Source of the DNA: Streptomyces formicae
GTDB lineage: Bacteria > Actinomycetota > Actinomycetes > Streptomycetales > Streptomycetaceae
Direction: 5' to 3'
Assembly: GCF_002556545.1 (NCBI RefSeq)
Contig: NZ_CP022685.1
Span: 4,876,001 to 4,940,000, forward strand
Length of the DNA stretch: 64,000 nt
Shown: positions 52,058 through 61,098 of the stretch, in pieces
Layout: each line of letters begins with the position of its first letter
How positions within the stretch are numbered: position 1 is the stretch's first letter
The notes under the pieces: generated by a model
The model's input: only the letters and a program-made list of their open reading frames with translations
Told to the model about the DNA's origin: nothing
The model's database searches: none
Program-made: the position numbers and the translations under genes

Positions 52058-52714
52058 ATGAGCAAGCGATACCTGTCTGTCGCGGCCGTCCTCGGCCTCA
52101 CCGTCGCCGGTCTCGGCGCGACCTCGGCCACCGCCGCGACGACGACCTCCACGGCATCGGCCCGGGCCTCGTACGCCGACTACGCGGGGTCGCCCGCGGA
52201 GGCCAAGGCGAACAAGGCGTTCTTCGAGGCCGTGGTGAAGGCCGTCGCCGAGAAGCGCGCGGCCAACCCCGGCGCGAAGTCCGTGACCGTCACCTACGAC
52301 GCGTCCGGAGCCCCCACCTTCGCGCAGCAGATAGCCAACTCGACGTCCATCTGGAACGCCGCGGTCTCCAACGTGAAGCTGCAGGAAGGCAGTTCGGGCG
52401 CGAGCTTCGAGTACCGCGAGGGCGATGACCCGCGCGGCTCGTACGCGAGCACGGACGGGCACGGAGGCGGGTACATCTTCCTGGACTACGCGCAGAACCA
52501 GCAGTACGACTCGACTCGGGTGACGACGCACGAGACCGGGCACGTGCTGGGGCTGCCGGACACGTATGACGGTCCTTGCAGTCAGCTGATGTCGGGTGGT
52601 GGGCCCGGGCCTTCCTGCACCAACCCGCAGCCGGATGCGACGGAGCGGGCGCAGGTGGATCAGTTGTGGGCCAATGGGCTTGCGAAGGCTCTGCACAAGG
52701 TCAATAAGGGCTGA
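52058..52714 (+). CDS. snpA: Snapalysin, M7-family secreted zinc metalloprotease
   Basis: 218 residues. Signal peptide about 1-27 (cleavage near SATAA) and a short propeptide before the ~130-residue mature domain. The catalytic site is [11 protein letters not shown] at 158-168: two His, Glu159 as base and Asp168 as the third zinc ligand, the mark of M7 metzincins, and [10 protein letters not shown] provides the Met-turn. It is an extracellular protease active on milk proteins in relatives. Divergent LysR gene with a T-N11-A box predicts activation. Confidence 0.94.
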   Translation: MSKRYLSVAAVLGLTVAGLGATSATAATTTSTASARASYADYAGSPAEAKANKAFFEAVVKAVAEKRAANPGAKSVTVTYDASGAPTFAQQIANSTSIWNAAVSNVKLQEGSSGASFEYREGDDPRGSYASTDGHGGGYIFLDYAQNQQYDSTRVTTHETGHVLGLPDTYDGPCSQLMSGGGPGPSCTNPQPDATERAQVDQLWANGLAKALHKVNKG

Positions 52715-52747
52715 GTCGGCTCGGGTGTGGTGGGGAGCTGCGGGTCG

Positions 52748-52871
52748 GCTTTGGCTGGTCGCGCAGTTCCCCGCGCCCCTTACGGGCCCTGGCGGGCCCT
52801 TGCGCAGTTCCCCGCGCCCCTGAAGGCCCCTTGCGGGGCCCTGCGCAGTTCCCCGCGCCCCTTACGGGGCG
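52748..52871. repeat. Triple interspersed GC-rich repeat
   Basis: Three GCGCAGTTCCCCGCGCCCCT units are separated by GC-rich linkers between snapalysin and the convergent FUSC gene. Together with 31276-31350 this shows repeated local amplification of the element. Confidence 0.75.
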
Positions 52872-52880
52872 CTCTCTCCG

Positions 52881-54881
52881 TTATGGGGTCGACGCGATCG
52901 CCCTCGCCGCTGCTACCTCCTGGCGCAGGGGTTCCAGGACGCTGTCCTTGGGGCCCACGGTGAAGGATGTGCGGACTTCCTCCAGGGTGTCGGACGCGCG
53001 TAGGCCCTGGGCCAGCTCCGTGAGTTCGCGGGAGACTTCGGCCACCTCGTCGGGGTCGGGGGCCTCCGCTCCGTGCCGGATGCGGACCCTTGCCGCGGTC
53101 GTGGTGTCCAGGATGCGTTCGACCGCGACGACCAGGGGCCACCAGGCGGCGGCCCGTGTTCCGGTGGGCGGCGGCTCGGTCAGGGCGCGCTGGAACTCGG
53201 AGCGGATGACGGACAGGTCGCGGTAGAGGCCGCGGCGCATGCGGGCGCGGGCCGCCGGGTCCCGCGCGGTGCCGAACGCGCACTCCACGTACGACGCGGT
53301 GTCGGCCACCGCGTCGGCGAGCCGGTCGCCGATCCGCGTGCCCCAGCTCTCCGGCCACAGCAGGTAGCCCGCGACCAGCGCGATCGCGCAGCCCATCAGG
53401 CTGTCGACCAGGCGGGGCAGGACAAGGCCGAGCCCCTGGTGGTTGAGGATGTCGGAGAGCAGCAGGATCACCGGGGTGATCGCTGCCGTCTGGTAGCCGT
53501 AGCCGCGGGTGGTGAGCGCGGGGATGAGCGGCGCGAGCAGCATCATCACGGGCACGTCCCACCAGCCGTGCGGCACCTCCGCGAGGACGGCCGCGGCGAC
53601 GACGAGACCGGCCGCCGTGCCGAGCGCGCGCAGGACGGCGCGGGAGAAGACCGAGCCGAAGTCGGGCTTGAGGACGAACGTGATGGTGAGCGCCACCCAG
53701 TACGACCTCGGTACGTCGATCAGCGACACCAGGGACTGGGCGATGCCGATGCAGAGCGCGAGCCGCAGGCCGTAGCGCCAGGACGCCCCGGACAGGATGA
53801 CGTTGCGGGCGGCGCGGCGGGCCCGGACGCGGAGTGCGGCGGGGCGGCCCAGGCGGTCGTCGGTCTCGATGGCGCCGAGCGGGTCGGGGTCGTTCAGGGT
53901 CTCCGCGGCGTGCCGCACGGCGTGGTCGAGGGCGCGGGCCGCGTGGTCGGGCGGTTCGGAGAGCCGGTCGGCCGTCTGCTCGGCGGGGCCTTCGCCCGGG
54001 GGGTGCGCGGCTGCGCCCCGCTCCACCGTGGCCGCCAGGGCGCGGACCGCCGCGGGCACCTCGGGCGGCAGGCACGCCCCGGCGTGCCGGACGGCCTGGT
54101 CGGCGGCGGGGGCCGCCTCCACGATCGGCGTGAGGGCGTTCAACTGGGCGACCAGGCGGACCAGTTCGGCGTTGCGGCCGTGGTCGCGGGCCCGGCGGGC
54201 GAGGACCAGGTCGTAGCTCTGGTTGAGGGAGGCCGTCACGGTGGTGCGCGCGTCGTCGTACGCGTCCGTGCCCGCGGCGTCGAGGAGCGCGGCCACGGAG
54301 CGGTACGAGGCGGCGACCGCGGCCCGCTCCGGCACCCCGCCCCGCAGCGGCCAGGCGAGCAGGGCGAGGGCAAGGACGAGGAGGCCGCCGCCGGTCATCA
54401 GGAGCGGGGCGAGCCACCACTGTCCCGGCATCGGGAGTCCCGCGCCGACCACGCAGTTGAGCAGCAGGAGCAGTCCGGAGACGGAGGCGACCGCGCCGAT
54501 CGTCGACATCATCCCGGAGACGAGCGCGACGAAGGTGACCACGCCGACCGCGAGCCAGCCGTGCCCGAAGACGAGCGAGCCGACGGTGACGCCGAGGGCG
54601 CCGAAGAGCTGCGGCACCGCGATGTTGAAGATCCGCATGCGGTAGGCGTCGGCGGTGTCGCCGATGACTCCGGACAGGGCGCCCATCGACGCGAGCGCGC
54701 CGTACGCCGGTCTGCCGGCGAGGATGCCGATGGCGAGCGGCAGCGCCATCGCGACGGAGGCGCGGGCCACGGCGGCCCAGGGGATGGGGGCGGACTGCGG
54801 TTTGAGGGACCTGACCAGCCAGTCCGGTGGGGTGAGGGGCCTCAGGGAGACCGGACGTGCGGGGCGGGGCGGACGGGGCAT
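52881..54881 (-). CDS. FUSC-family membrane protein (aromatic-acid exporter-like)
   Basis: 666 residues. Two blocks of about five to six transmembrane helices (about 35-175 and 375-520) separated by and followed by soluble helical domains, the FUSC/YccS/AaeB layout. The second block has WRYGLRLALCIGIAQSLVSLIDVPRSYWVALTITFVLKPDFGSVFSRAVLRALGT, the most conserved region. Such proteins may export aromatic carboxylic acids. ATG 54881 has no strong ribosome site. It lies 44 bases after the EEP gene in the same direction and is probably co-transcribed. Confidence 0.87.
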   Translation of the reverse strand: MPRPPRPARPVSLRPLTPPDWLVRSLKPQSAPIPWAAVARASVAMALPLAIGILAGRPAYGALASMGALSGVIGDTADAYRMRIFNIAVPQLFGALGVTVGSLVFGHGWLAVGVVTFVALVSGMMSTIGAVASVSGLLLLLNCVVGAGLPMPGQWWLAPLLMTGGGLLVLALALLAWPLRGGVPERAAVAASYRSVAALLDAAGTDAYDDARTTVTASLNQSYDLVLARRARDHGRNAELVRLVAQLNALTPIVEAAPAADQAVRHAGACLPPEVPAAVRALAATVERGAAAHPPGEGPAEQTADRLSEPPDHAARALDHAVRHAAETLNDPDPLGAIETDDRLGRPAALRVRARRAARNVILSGASWRYGLRLALCIGIAQSLVSLIDVPRSYWVALTITFVLKPDFGSVFSRAVLRALGTAAGLVVAAAVLAEVPHGWWDVPVMMLLAPLIPALTTRGYGYQTAAITPVILLLSDILNHQGLGLVLPRLVDSLMGCAIALVAGYLLWPESWGTRIGDRLADAVADTASYVECAFGTARDPAARARMRRGLYRDLSVIRSEFQRALTEPPPTGTRAAAWWPLVVAVERILDTTTAARVRIRHGAEAPDPDEVAEVSRELTELAQGLRASDTLEEVRTSFTVGPKDSVLEPLRQEVAAARAIASTP

Positions 54882-54925
54882 GTGCCCATTATCGGCGCTT
54901 TATGTAACTTGCTCTGGCCGGGGGA

Positions 54926-55993
54926 TCAACGCTCTGTTGCGGGTTTGTTCTGCTGGTGGCCGGGCTTGTTCTCTTCGTGGCCGGGCTTCTTCTCCTTGTG
55001 GAGGGTGAGCGTGACGGCCAGGGCGCGGTGGTCCGTGTCGCCGATCTCCAGGAAGCGGGCGTCGCGGGCGGCGAAGTCCGGGGTGGCGAGGACGTGGTCG
55101 ATCTGCGCGCCGAGCGGGGCGGGCGCGGCGGCGGGCCAGCTGGGCGCGCGCGAGGAACCCGCGATGCGGGCGGCGTCGCGCAGGCCCGCGTCCAGGACGT
55201 CGCGGAAGGCGGCGTGGTCCTGGGTGGCGTTGAAGTCCCCGGCGATGATGGTGGACGCGCCGTCGCCCGTGGCGGCGTACTCCTGGATCTTCCGGAGCTC
55301 GGAGCGCCACAGGCCGACCTCGCGGGGCACCGGCGGCATGGGGTGCGCGAGCTGGATCCGCACCGGGTGCCCCTTCACGTCGGCGACGGCACCGGGCATG
55401 CCGAGGGTGGCGTCGATGCCGTCCGCGCTCTTCAGCGGCACGTTGGCGAGGATGACGGAGCCCTCGGCGCCGTTCGCGTCGACGGCCGCGCGGTAGGGGT
55501 AGTCGGCGTGCGGAAGCTCCTTGCGGAGCAGCGCGGCGCAGGCGTGGTCGCACTCCTCGACGAAGAGGAGATCGGGCCGTTCCTCGCGCACGGCGCGGAT
55601 CAACCCGGGGGTCCCCTGCCCGAATTCCACGTTGGACGTCAGCACGCGCAGCTCGGCGACGGCGTCGCCCTTCACGTCGTCGGCCTTCCCGTACGGCTCC
55701 ATGTACCAGGCGACGAGCCCGAGCGCGGCGACGCCCCACAGCATGCCGACGCGCCACCGCGCGAGCACGGCCATCAGGAGCCCGGCCCCCGCGGGCACGA
55801 GGAGCCAGGGCAGGAAGGCGAGGACCTGGGGGACGGGGGTGAAGCCGTCCGAGTCGGCGACGCGGAATCCGATGACGGTGCTGACCGCCGCGAGGAGCAG
55901 GCCTGCGGCCCAGGCGGCGGTCCGGTGCACTCGGCGCGGGGCCTCCCTGTCGGCCTCGTCCTCGGTGTCGCGGACGGCCGTCGTGGTGTCCAA
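54926..55993 (-). CDS. Membrane-anchored endonuclease/exonuclease/phosphatase-family protein
   Basis: 355 residues. Start is TTG at 55993, supported by GAGAGG upstream. Three hydrophobic segments at about 27-45, 55-75 and 82-95 anchor it, and the EEP domain (about 115-335) lies outside: SNVEFGQG, ERPDLLFVEECD, AGDFNATQDH, IDHVLATPDF and DTDHRALAV supply the metal and catalytic residues. The C-terminus has a small repeat (KKPGHEENKPGHQQNKP). It may act on phosphodiesters such as lipids or nucleic acids at the surface. Confidence 0.87.
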   Translation of the reverse strand: MDTTTAVRDTEDEADREAPRRVHRTAAWAAGLLLAAVSTVIGFRVADSDGFTPVPQVLAFLPWLLVPAGAGLLMAVLARWRVGMLWGVAALGLVAWYMEPYGKADDVKGDAVAELRVLTSNVEFGQGTPGLIRAVREERPDLLFVEECDHACAALLRKELPHADYPYRAAVDANGAEGSVILANVPLKSADGIDATLGMPGAVADVKGHPVRIQLAHPMPPVPREVGLWRSELRKIQEYAATGDGASTIIAGDFNATQDHAAFRDVLDAGLRDAARIAGSSRAPSWPAAAPAPLGAQIDHVLATPDFAARDARFLEIGDTDHRALAVTLTLHKEKKPGHEENKPGHQQNKPATER

Positions 55994-56038
55994 GGGGTCG
56001 GCCTCTCGTCGTCGGGTGCGTGCTTCCCGAATACTCCC

Positions 56039-57013
56039 TCAGAGACGGGGTTCGGCCGAGGGTGGTTGCCCGGTCGTGTGGGTGCGGCTCTCACCGGGTT
56101 GCTCGCGCAGTTCCCCGCGCCCCTTGCGGGGCCTTCCCCGGAGCCGTCCGGGCAGCCAAAGTCCCAGGGCCAGCAGAGCCCCCGCCCCCACGACGATCCA
56201 TGACGTCGTACGGAGGGTCCGCGTCAGGGCGTCGTACACCGATTCCGCCGCGTCGTGGGAGAGGTCGGGCGGCAGGTCGTCGAGGGTGAGCGCGCGGCTG
56301 ATGGCCACGGCGATCAGGAGTGCGGCGGCGGCGAGGGCCGCGCCGATCGCGAGGGTGATGAGGGCGCGGCGACGGCGCGGGGCGAGCAGGACACCGGCGA
56401 CGGCGAGGACGGCGGCGGCGATCGGCACCCACACCCCCGCGACCTGAAGCGTGTGGAAGACGGTCCGCAGGCGGCCGAGGTCCTGGGACCGCATGATCGT
56501 GACCTCGGTGTGCCGCACGGGGATCCGGCCCGCGAACGGCACGCCGTCGTCCTCCAGTTGCTTCTTGACCTGCTCGGTGATGGGCGCGAGGTCGATGGTG
56601 ACCTCGCTCTCGGTGTCGTCGTTCAGGGCCCGCATCACGGCGTCGTGGGCGGCACGGTTGGCGGCGTTCCACGCGGTCTGGAAGGCGGCGGTCCCGGTGA
56701 ACGACGACACGGCGTCCTTGACGAAGGACTCGACGGTGCCCCGCAGCGGCCCGATGTCGACCTCCCGCATCACCGAGTCGGTGACGCCGTCCGTGACCGC
56801 GTCCGTGACGGCGTCCCGTACGGCGGTGTCGGAGGCGAGCGGCGCCATCGTGGCGACGTAGTTGTCCGTGTCCGCGATCTCGTACTTCGCCCAGGTGGAG
56901 AGCGTGCCGAGGGGGACGAGGAGACAGGCGATGACGAGCAGGACGGTGGACAGGGCGGACGCGGCGGATACGGCGGATACGGCGGACCGGGGGCTTCGGA
57001 CGCTTTTCGGCAC
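56039..57013 (-). CDS. Integral membrane protein with extracytoplasmic domain and repeat-derived C-terminus
   Basis: 324 residues from GTG 57013. One N-terminal helix (about 21-40), a large extracytoplasmic region (about 45-190; YEIADTDNYVATMAPLASD, then many AVTD units), and three C-terminal helices (about 192-210, 220-240 and 270-290). The last ~30 residues (RKGRGELREQPGESRTHT) are translated from the interspersed GC-rich repeat. The core belongs to a Streptomyces membrane family of unknown function. First of three same-strand genes with ~45-bp gaps (EEP, FUSC). Confidence 0.75.
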   Translation of the reverse strand: MPKSVRSPRSAVSAVSAASALSTVLLVIACLLVPLGTLSTWAKYEIADTDNYVATMAPLASDTAVRDAVTDAVTDGVTDSVMREVDIGPLRGTVESFVKDAVSSFTGTAAFQTAWNAANRAAHDAVMRALNDDTESEVTIDLAPITEQVKKQLEDDGVPFAGRIPVRHTEVTIMRSQDLGRLRTVFHTLQVAGVWVPIAAAVLAVAGVLLAPRRRRALITLAIGAALAAAALLIAVAISRALTLDDLPPDLSHDAAESVYDALTRTLRTTSWIVVGAGALLALGLWLPGRLRGRPRKGRGELREQPGESRTHTTGQPPSAEPRL

Positions 57014-57201
57014 GCTTCCCAGGCAAGCCCCCGGTCACGCGGGGCGCGACCGGGGCGACTGCATATGGGGGCAACGGCGTCCGCCGACGGCGGCGACCGC
57101 CACTCCGGTCCGGAAAGCTTCCGGAGAGCCTCCGGAGAAGCCTCCGGTGGAGCGCTCGCCCGAACGGGTGTTTCCTGGATGTGGGGGCGAGGAGGCGGAT
57201 C

Positions 57202-57603
57202 ATGCGCATCGCTCTGAGTCTGTCGGCGGCAGCCGCCGCGGCCCTGCTGACCTTGGGAAACGCCGCCGCGGCCACGGCTGTCGCCCCCGCGCACGACGGC
57301 GGGGACGTCATCTGGGGCACGGTCGTCTCCGGGCCCGATCTGAACGTCAGGGACCAGCCGAACACGTCGGCGTCGATCGTCGCCACGCTTCCGTACGGCA
57401 GCCAGGACCGCGTCGCGTGCGCCACGTGGGGCACGCGGGTCAATGGCGATCCGTCCTGGTACTGGCTGGTCGGCGTCCGCGGCTGGGTGAGCGCGGCCTA
57501 CGTGGACACGGGCGGCCGCCACGTGCCGAGCTGCTCCTCCCACGACCCCTGCCCGCAGTGGCGTGACTGCCACGAAGCGTGCGGTGGCAGCGACCACAAC
57601 TGA
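57202..57603 (+). CDS. Secreted SH3b-domain protein
   Basis: 133 residues from ATG 57202, with GAGGAGG nine bases upstream. Signal peptide about 1-25. The SH3b domain (about 37-105) reads SGPDLNVRDQPNTSASIVATLPYGSQDRVACA and WYWLVGVRGWVSAAYVD. The Cys-rich tail (CSSHDPCPQWRDCHEACGG) has four Cys, which with one in the domain suggests disulfides. A cell-wall-binding role is possible. Confidence 0.85.
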   Translation: MRIALSLSAAAAAALLTLGNAAAATAVAPAHDGGDVIWGTVVSGPDLNVRDQPNTSASIVATLPYGSQDRVACATWGTRVNGDPSWYWLVGVRGWVSAAYVDTGGRHVPSCSSHDPCPQWRDCHEACGGSDHN

Positions 57604-57614
57604 GAGGAACCGTC

Positions 57615-57992
57615 ATGGCACACGCCTCACCGGCTACGACCGGCCACCGGGCCGTGTCCGCCCACTGGGCGGGCCCCGTGCTCCTGGGCATCGTCTACGG
57701 CGTCTGGGCCGCCGGCATCCGACGCGACGCCGGCCCGATCACCACCGGCAACGTCCTGTTCGGCGTGGTCGCGGGGCTCGTCTTCGCCGCGGCCTTCTTC
57801 GGCCTGCACCGGGTGGCACACACGCTTCCCCGCGAAGTGCGCGCTCTGTCCTGGACGGCGTTCGCGGGGATCGCGTTCGGTTTCCTGTACAGCCTCACCG
57901 ACGCGAGCGTTCTGCGGTCGGTGATCATGTCGCTCTTGGTGGCAGGGGCGGTGTTCGTCGTGACGTTCTACCGCTACTACACGACCGAGTAG
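57615..57992 (+). CDS. Small four-TM membrane protein
   Basis: 125 residues from ATG 57615 with AGAGGA upstream, 11 bases after the SH3 gene stop, so co-transcribed. Hydrophobic stretches: GPVLLGIVYGVWAAGI, NVLFGVVAGLVFAAAFFGL, LSWTAFAGIAFGFLYSL and VIMSLLVAGAVFVVTFY. Unknown function. Confidence 0.78.
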   Translation: MAHASPATTGHRAVSAHWAGPVLLGIVYGVWAAGIRRDAGPITTGNVLFGVVAGLVFAAAFFGLHRVAHTLPREVRALSWTAFAGIAFGFLYSLTDASVLRSVIMSLLVAGAVFVVTFYRYYTTE

Positions 57993-58008
57993 TCCGGAGA
58001 GCCCCGTC

Positions 58009-58237
58009 AGGGGCGCGGGGAACTGCGCGGCCAGCCCCCACGGGCGCGCGGTCGCGTCTGCCGGGGTCAGGTCCCTTCGCGGGTGCGGCTTTGATCGGGT
58101 TGCTCGCGCAGTTCCTCGCGCCCCTTACGGGGCCCGCCCCCACGGACGCGCGGTCGCGTCTGCCGGGTCAGGCCCCTTCGCGGGTGCGGCTCTTACCGGG
58201 TTGCTCGCGCAGTTCCCCGCGCCCCTTGCGGGGCTCC
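58009..58237. repeat. Composite tandem array of interspersed repeats
   Basis: One inverted copy of the GC-rich element (58009-58032) is followed by two ~100-bp composite units, each carrying GCGCGCGGTCGCGTCTGCCG, then CCCTTCGCGGGTGCGGCT, then TTGCTCGCGCAGTTCC. The second unit overlaps the last codons of the MFS gene. Confidence 0.8.
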
Positions 58238-59644
58238 CAGCGCGCGGCCCGCAAGCAGCGAACCCGCAAGGACCAGCAAGGAGTTGACGAGCACCGCGAC
58301 CGTCACGCCGGACAGCACCGCGTCAGGTGTCGTGCCCGACCCCGCCCGCGCCGCAGCGACCGCGCTCATGACAGGGATCCCGAGCGTGATGCCCACCTGC
58401 TGGGTCATCGTCGCGAGCCCCGCCGCCAAGCCCTGTTCGGAGTCCGGGAGGCCCGACGTCGCCGTGACCATGAAGCCGACGATGAGCAGCATGTTGCCGA
58501 CGCCGCCGACGAACGTGGCCGCGAGGAGCAGGTACAGCCAGCCGCCCGACGTGCCGAGCGCGACCAGGGAGAGCGTCGCGGCGGCCTGCACCGCGCCGCC
58601 GGTGAGGATCGCGGCCCTGCTGCCGTACCTGCCGATCGCGCGCCCGCCGAGCATGCCGCCCACGACCGTACCGAGGCCGAGGACGCCGAAGGCGAGCCCG
58701 GTGGCGAGCGGGGAGTAGCCGAGCACCTCCTGGAGGTAGAGCGTCAGGAGGAAGACCAGCGAGGTCTCGGTGGCGAAGGCGATCAGGCCCGCCGTGTTGC
58801 CCCAGACGACCGTGCGGCGCCGCATGATGCGGACGGGCACGAGCGGCGCGGCCGAGCGCTGTTCCACGAACCAGAAGGCGACGAGGAGGGCGAGACCCGC
58901 GAGGAGCGGGCCGAACGCGAGGGGGTCGGTCACGCCGCTCTCGCCCGCCCTGGTCAGGCCGTGGACGAGAGCGAGCAGGCCGCCGGTGACGGTGATCGCG
59001 CCGGGTACGTCGAGGCGGTGCTTGCACACGATCCGCGAGTCGGTGAGGAGCGCGGGGGCGAGGGCGACCACCGCCGCGGCGACCGGCACGTTGATGAAGA
59101 ACGCCCACCGCCAGGAGAGCAGGTCGGTGAGGAGCCCGCCCAGGACGGCGCCGGTGGTGAAACCGGCGGACATGAGCGCCCCGTTGAGCCCGAGCGCCCG
59201 CTCCCGCAGCGGCCCTTCGCGGAACGCCGTGGTGAGCAGGGCGAGCCCGGCCGGGGTGACGGCCGCGGTGGCCAGACCCTGCAACACCCGTGCCACGAGA
59301 AGGACTTCGGGCGTCGTGGCGAGTCCGCCGAGGGCCGAGGAGAGGCCGAGGAGGGCCATCCCGCCGATGAAGAGCCGCTTGCGCCCGAACAGGTCGGCGA
59401 TGCGGCCGAAGAGGAGCGTGAAACCGGCCGCGGCGAGTGCGAAGGCGGTGGCGATCCACTGGAGGCGGGCGAGGGGGAAGCCGAGCCCCTCGCCGACGAC
59501 GGGGAGCGCGACGTTCAGGATGGAGAAGTCCACGGCGATCATGAACTGGGAGCCGAGGAGGAGGGTCAGGACGAGCTTCTGGCGCGGTGTCATGCCCGCC
59601 GTGGCCCTTGCGGGCCGCGCGGCGCTCTCGACGGCGCTGGTCAT
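58193..59644 (-). CDS. MFS drug exporter (DHA2/EmrB-like, 14-TM)
   Basis: 483 residues. ATG 59644 shares a base with the TGA of the SGNH gene upstream (TGATG), so translation is coupled. About 14 helices; motif A is GRIADLFGRKRLFIGGM, motif C is GFTTGAVLGGLLTDLLSWRWAFFINVP. This family exports drugs or toxic compounds. The last ~10 residues (GAPQGARGTARATR) are encoded by an interspersed repeat, so the original C-terminus seems to have been replaced. Confidence 0.88.
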   Translation of the reverse strand: MTSAVESAARPARATAGMTPRQKLVLTLLLGSQFMIAVDFSILNVALPVVGEGLGFPLARLQWIATAFALAAAGFTLLFGRIADLFGRKRLFIGGMALLGLSSALGGLATTPEVLLVARVLQGLATAAVTPAGLALLTTAFREGPLRERALGLNGALMSAGFTTGAVLGGLLTDLLSWRWAFFINVPVAAAVVALAPALLTDSRIVCKHRLDVPGAITVTGGLLALVHGLTRAGESGVTDPLAFGPLLAGLALLVAFWFVEQRSAAPLVPVRIMRRRTVVWGNTAGLIAFATETSLVFLLTLYLQEVLGYSPLATGLAFGVLGLGTVVGGMLGGRAIGRYGSRAAILTGGAVQAAATLSLVALGTSGGWLYLLLAATFVGGVGNMLLIVGFMVTATSGLPDSEQGLAAGLATMTQQVGITLGIPVMSAVAAARAGSGTTPDAVLSGVTVAVLVNSLLVLAGSLLAGRALGAPQGARGTARATR

Positions 59645-60933
59645 CACAGCGTCCCCAGGTCCACCGCGCGGGCCATGGCCCGGTAGCCGGCGTCGTTCGG
59701 GTGCAGGTGGTCGCCGCTGTCGTACGCCGGGGCGATCCGCTCCGGGTCCGCCGGGTCGGCGAGGGCCTTGTCGAAGTCGACGTACGCGTCGTACGCGCCA
59801 GAAGTCCGCACCCACTCGTTGAACTCGTCGCTCACGGCCGCCGCGTGCGGACCGTAGTGGTCGGAGCCGCCGAGCGGCAGGAGCGTGGCGCCGACGACCC
59901 TGACGCCCTTGGCGCGGGCCTCGCGGATCAACCTCTTGTGGCCGTCGATGAGTTCGCGGGCGGAGACGACGGGCGCGGGCTTGTAGGTGGGCTTGTCGGT
60001 CTCGCTGTAGCCGATGTCGTTGAGTCCTTCGAGGACGACGACGGTGCCCGTGCCCGGCAGGTCGAGGGCGTCGCGCGAGAACCGGTTGGCGCTCTTCTCG
60101 CCGTACCAGGCCGAGTCGTTGAGGACCATGTTGCCGCCGATGCCGGAGTTGAGGACGGGCCGCGGCGTGCCCGCCTTGGCGAGGCGTTCGGCGAGCGCGT
60201 CGGACCAGCGGCGGTTGAGGTCGGTGGAGGAGGCGAAGCCGTCGGTGATGGAGTCGCCGAAGAGGACGACCCCGTCGCGCCGCGCGGCCCTGTCGGACCC
60301 GCCGCTGACGTCGACGCCGGAGAGGTAGTACCAGGACTCGGTGGACTCGTCGAAGGCGCGGGCCCCGGTGTCGGCGGTGTGGTCGCCTTCGGCGCGGTAG
60401 GTGGTGGCGAAGGACTGCGCGTGGAAGGTGGCGGGTCCTGTCGTGCCCGCGAGGTGCAGGGTGACGGTGACGGACTCGAAGGGCTTGAGCTTCACGTCGG
60501 CTTCGTCGCTGGAGAGTTGACCCCCTGCCGGTATCGAGACCCCCCGCTTCCCGTCGAAGGTGAGCCGCCTGACCGAGCCCTTCTCCACCGACGCCCCCTT
60601 CGTCGTACGGGCGACGGTGGCGGACGCGACGCGCAGCGGCGAGGTGCCGTACGCGTTGGAGAGCCGGATGCGGGCTCTCTCCCCGCCCTCGGTGACGCGG
60701 ACGACCTGGCGCAGGGTCTGCCGGTCGAAGCCCGCCTCCGACCAGTTGGCCTTGAACCCGGTGCTGGGGCGCTGCGGCGACGCGGCCCAGGCGGCGGTCC
60801 AGGCGGCCGCCTCGCCGGTCTCGTGGCGGTCGGGGGAGGCTGCCCGGGCGCCGGTCACGGCGAGCCCCGCGGTCAGGGCGAGGGCGGTGGCGGTGGCGGT
60901 GAGGGCGAGGGACGTGCGGGCACGCGAAATCAT
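59644..60933 (-). CDS. Secreted SGNH/GDSL-family esterase
   Basis: 429 residues from ATG 60933, with AGGAG nine bases upstream. Signal peptide about 1-31 (cleavage near TGARA). An N-terminal beta domain (about 40-215) precedes the SGNH domain: GDSITDG with Ser228, GGNMVLND, GLNDIGY and the DHLHPNDAGY Asp/His pair. Related enzymes deacetylate or de-esterify polysaccharides or lipids outside the cell. Operon with the MFS gene; divergent from a LysR gene that probably controls both. Confidence 0.88.
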   Translation of the reverse strand: MISRARTSLALTATATALALTAGLAVTGARAASPDRHETGEAAAWTAAWAASPQRPSTGFKANWSEAGFDRQTLRQVVRVTEGGERARIRLSNAYGTSPLRVASATVARTTKGASVEKGSVRRLTFDGKRGVSIPAGGQLSSDEADVKLKPFESVTVTLHLAGTTGPATFHAQSFATTYRAEGDHTADTGARAFDESTESWYYLSGVDVSGGSDRAARRDGVVLFGDSITDGFASSTDLNRRWSDALAERLAKAGTPRPVLNSGIGGNMVLNDSAWYGEKSANRFSRDALDLPGTGTVVVLEGLNDIGYSETDKPTYKPAPVVSARELIDGHKRLIREARAKGVRVVGATLLPLGGSDHYGPHAAAVSDEFNEWVRTSGAYDAYVDFDKALADPADPERIAPAYDSGDHLHPNDAGYRAMARAVDLGTL

Positions 60934-61098
60934 CGTGAGCTCCTGCTGGTTGAAGAGGGAGTGAAGAGAGAGGGTGTCCGTTCGGCGGGCGCCGTCCTGA
61001 CTCCTCAAAGATCCGCCGATCGCGATCCCCCATCAACGGCGATCCGTGAAACGATCGACGCGCTCAGGCTTATCGATGCAGGTCACAGGGGGTATGTG

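Noticed and set aside
57181..57201. Earlier GTG start of the SH3 protein
   Set aside because: The GAGGAGG site lies between this GTG and ATG 57202, so the ATG is the used start.
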